Below are positions 62,438-64,000 of a DNA stretch of 64,000 nt, piece after piece. This DNA comes from Gammaproteobacteria bacterium. GTDB taxonomy: Bacteria > Pseudomonadota > Gammaproteobacteria > Pseudomonadales > Ketobacteraceae. The position numbers and the translations under genes were made by a program. The notes below the pieces were generated by a model. That model was not told the origin of the DNA, did not search any database, and worked only from the letters and a program-made list of their open reading frames with translations. Every line of letters starts with the position of its first letter. The stretch's first letter is position 1. The stretch is taken from the NCBI GenBank assembly GCA_013178375.1, contig JABLXQ010000003.1:124001-188000 (forward strand), in the 5' to 3' direction.

Positions 62438-62824
62438 GTGGCGCGTTACGATATTGAAAAAGACTTTGTTGTTCTTGATCCGGACAAAAATGCAACCGTC
62501 GTCAGGTATTCACCGGATCTATATGAGAAACTGGATAAAGACTTCGGTGACTTCGTAGGGCATGAGCTGATTTCCTGTTTTGAATTCAATGCTGACTGGC
62601 CCAGCTGGGAGATTCATCCGCACGGTGATGAGATTGTCGTGTTGCTGGCGGGAAGTGCAGTGATGTTGCTCGACAAGGGTGGGGCGGTAGAGGAAGTTGT
62701 GTTATCAAGAGCGGGTGAGTATGTCGTGGTTCCGAAAGGGACATGGCATACTGCTCACGTTGCGAAATCGGCAAAGCTGCTGTTTGTTACGCCGGGCCAG
62801 GATACACAGAACAAATACCTATAA
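62438..62824 (+). CDS. Cupin-domain protein
   Basis: A 128-residue protein; GTG 62438 has AGGAG 8 bases upstream, better than TTG 62432. The two cupin motifs are seen: WEIHPHGDEIVVLLAGSAVM (His, His, Glu) and EYVVVPKGTWHTAHV (His). A metal-binding small beta-barrel enzyme or sensor is expected. The substrate is unknown. It lies 12 bases after the preceding gene and may be cotranscribed. Confidence 0.87.
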   Translation: MARYDIEKDFVVLDPDKNATVVRYSPDLYEKLDKDFGDFVGHELISCFEFNADWPSWEIHPHGDEIVVLLAGSAVMLLDKGGAVEEVVLSRAGEYVVVPKGTWHTAHVAKSAKLLFVTPGQDTQNKYL

Positions 62825-62869
62825 TCAGTTTCCCTTCATACAACACGCAACTCAAAACGAGGAGCCGTT

Positions 62870-63526
62870 ATGCCAATCGTCGAATCTGCGTCCTGCAATC
62901 TGGTTCTGTACACCAATCCCTGGTCCCGTGGGCAGATTGCCCGCTGGATGCTGGAAGAAACCGGCGTGCCCTACCGTCAGGTGCTGCTGGATTACGGCAC
63001 CACCATGAAATCCCCTGAATACCTGAAAATAAATCCGATGGGCAAGGTGCCGGCGGTGGTGCACAACGGCCACGTCATTACCGAGTGCGCGGCCATCTGT
63101 GCTTATCTGGCGGACGCTTTTCCCGCAGCCGGCCTTGCGCCTGATGTCACCGAGCGCGCCGACTATTATCGCTGGATGTTCTTCGCTGCCGGCCCGGTGG
63201 AGGCAGCGGTATCGGATCGCATGCTGAAGGCCGAGATAAGTGAAGACCAGCAGCGCATGGTGGGATATGGCACGTTTGACCGCGCGGTTGATGTATTGGC
63301 GCAGGCTGTCACTGCCAATCCGTTTGTGGCCGGGCCGAAGTTCTCGGCCGCGGATGTGTACGTGGGTTCGCATGTGATTTGGGGCATGCAGTTCGGCACG
63401 TTGCCCAAGCGCCCGGAGTTTGAAGCCTATGCGGCAAAGCTCGTATCAAGGCCGACGTATCAGGCTGCCAAGGCAATTGATGACAAGCTGGGGATGGAAC
63501 TGGCAGCCAGGCAGGACAAGGGATAG
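62870..63526 (+). CDS. Glutathione S-transferase-like protein
   Basis: A 218-residue protein starting at ATG 62870 with GAGGAG upstream. The thioredoxin-like N-domain begins LVLYTNPWSRGQIARWMLEE and continues with INPMGKVPAVVHNGHVITEC (the cis-Pro and Glu region that binds glutathione). The helical C-domain contains FVAGPKFSAADVYVGSHVIW, with the conserved Asp of the N-capping box. The substrate is unknown. Confidence 0.9.
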   Translation: MPIVESASCNLVLYTNPWSRGQIARWMLEETGVPYRQVLLDYGTTMKSPEYLKINPMGKVPAVVHNGHVITECAAICAYLADAFPAAGLAPDVTERADYYRWMFFAAGPVEAAVSDRMLKAEISEDQQRMVGYGTFDRAVDVLAQAVTANPFVAGPKFSAADVYVGSHVIWGMQFGTLPKRPEFEAYAAKLVSRPTYQAAKAIDDKLGMELAARQDKG

Positions 63527-63533
63527 CAATCCA

Positions 63534-64000
63534 ATGCAGGAAACAACAATAATCTACAAGAGAAACTCGGCCTGGTGGTTTGCGACCTGCTATCTGCTGG
63601 GCAGCTTTTTTCTGTTGCTGTTTACCATTATCGGGCTGTTCGGGTCAGTGCTGTGGCTGGGCAAGGAAGGCGTGGTTGCACTGAAACAGGCCAGTGATGA
63701 GCAGGCGGTGGAGCGGGTCATTTCCAGCTTTGTCAAAGACGACATCAAGCTGGCGGGGTTCAAGGTGACCACAAAGATGGACAGAGCCACGCTGTCGGTG
63801 TCGATCAGGAACGAAAGCAAGTACGCGATTGAAGATGTCATGGTGGAAATCGCCCATCTGGATGCCAATGGTTCGCCCATTTTTACCCGTGACGAAGGGT
63901 TAAGGGATTTGCGTACGATCTTTCCCGGCGACACCGCACACAGCCAGATCGATTTCCAGCTCAAGCCCGATTACCAGGATTCCAATTATTCGGTTCGCAT
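63534..64000 (+). CDS. Membrane protein, 3' end beyond window
   Basis: ATG 63534 opens a frame with no stop up to the window edge (155 codons). One TM helix lies at about residues 14-37 (WWFATCYLLGSFFLLLFTII), followed by an extracytoplasmic beta-like domain with KVTTKMDRATLSVSIRNESK and IEDVMVEIAHLDANGSPIF, ending near LKPDYQDSNYSV. This resembles proteins that carry an FxLYD-like interaction domain. It begins 8 bases after the GST-like gene. Function unknown. Confidence 0.6.
   Translation, partial: MQETTIIYKRNSAWWFATCYLLGSFFLLLFTIIGLFGSVLWLGKEGVVALKQASDEQAVERVISSFVKDDIKLAGFKVTTKMDRATLSVSIRNESKYAIEDVMVEIAHLDANGSPIFTRDEGLRDLRTIFPGDTAHSQIDFQLKPDYQDSNYSVR

Noticed and set aside
53668-64000. 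Integrase, transposase or prophage genes explaining the accessory regions
   Set aside because: None was found in any frame; mobility here rests only on composition and the attC-like site.

Overview
The window looks like a chromosomal segment of a gammaproteobacterium with about 60% G+C in its core parts. The core gene content and several local gene orders resemble Pseudomonas and oil-degrading marine relatives such as Alcanivorax, Ketobacter or Marinobacter: nadK, metallophosphoesterase, EAL protein, yeaC-like gene and pepN; the MoxR/Bat operon; the large NAD-glutamate dehydrogenase; and pyrD, rmf and rlmKL. The DUF1329 and YCF48-like pair and the AtuA-type protein fit that neighbourhood. The species is not determined.

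Layout. 0-3.5 kb: an edge-truncated AtuA-family gene, divergent from a TetR regulator with a palindromic operator between them, then a second TetR regulator. 3.6-3.9 kb: a tRNA-Val/tRNA-Asp operon with promoter and terminator. 4-6.7 kb: a secreted Ig-like/fibronectin protein, a 26-residue acidic peptide and an AraC regulator. 6.9-16.7 kb: a housekeeping run (coiled-coil protein, PLP deaminase-like enzyme, NAD kinase, phosphatase, degenerate EAL protein, DUF1315, pepN). 16.9-19.6 kb: DUF1329 and YCF48-like exported proteins. 19.6-26.7 kb: a tightly overlapping six-gene MoxR-DUF58-DUF4381-VWA-VWA/TPR-BatD operon on the minus strand, read as one envelope-maintenance unit. 27-30.7 kb: a plus-strand run of small single-domain proteins (zinc-motif protein, DUF1304, NYN-LOTUS, GNAT, SRPBCC, NADAR, VOC), then a TonB receptor. 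32.9-42 kb: NAD-glutamate dehydrogenase, DUF2835, pyrD, rmf (opposite strand) and rlmKL. 42-50.8 kb: two convergent coiled-coil proteins, a DUF5610 protein, a 1391-residue membrane protein of unknown function and a thioredoxin-fold protein.

50.8-53.8 kb is the most unusual part. Right after the thioredoxin-fold gene there is a degenerate G-rich tandem array with a 20-21 nt period (about 12 units). It is followed by AT-rich DNA with a broken small gene and a translationally coupled pair: a DGQHR-domain protein (DndB-like family) and a protein with a HEPN-like helical segment. No dnd genes are nearby, so this pair is the best candidate for an undescribed, perhaps defence-related, system.

53.8-64 kb is an accessory-looking run of plus-strand genes: an extra methionine aminopeptidase, a solitary attC-like site followed by a membrane protein and a second RsgA GTPase, an HTH/Clp-N pair driven by a promoter that predicts a leaderless mRNA, an EamA transporter, a lipoprotein, a GFA enzyme, a TonB receptor, a cupin, a GST-like protein and an edge-truncated membrane protein.
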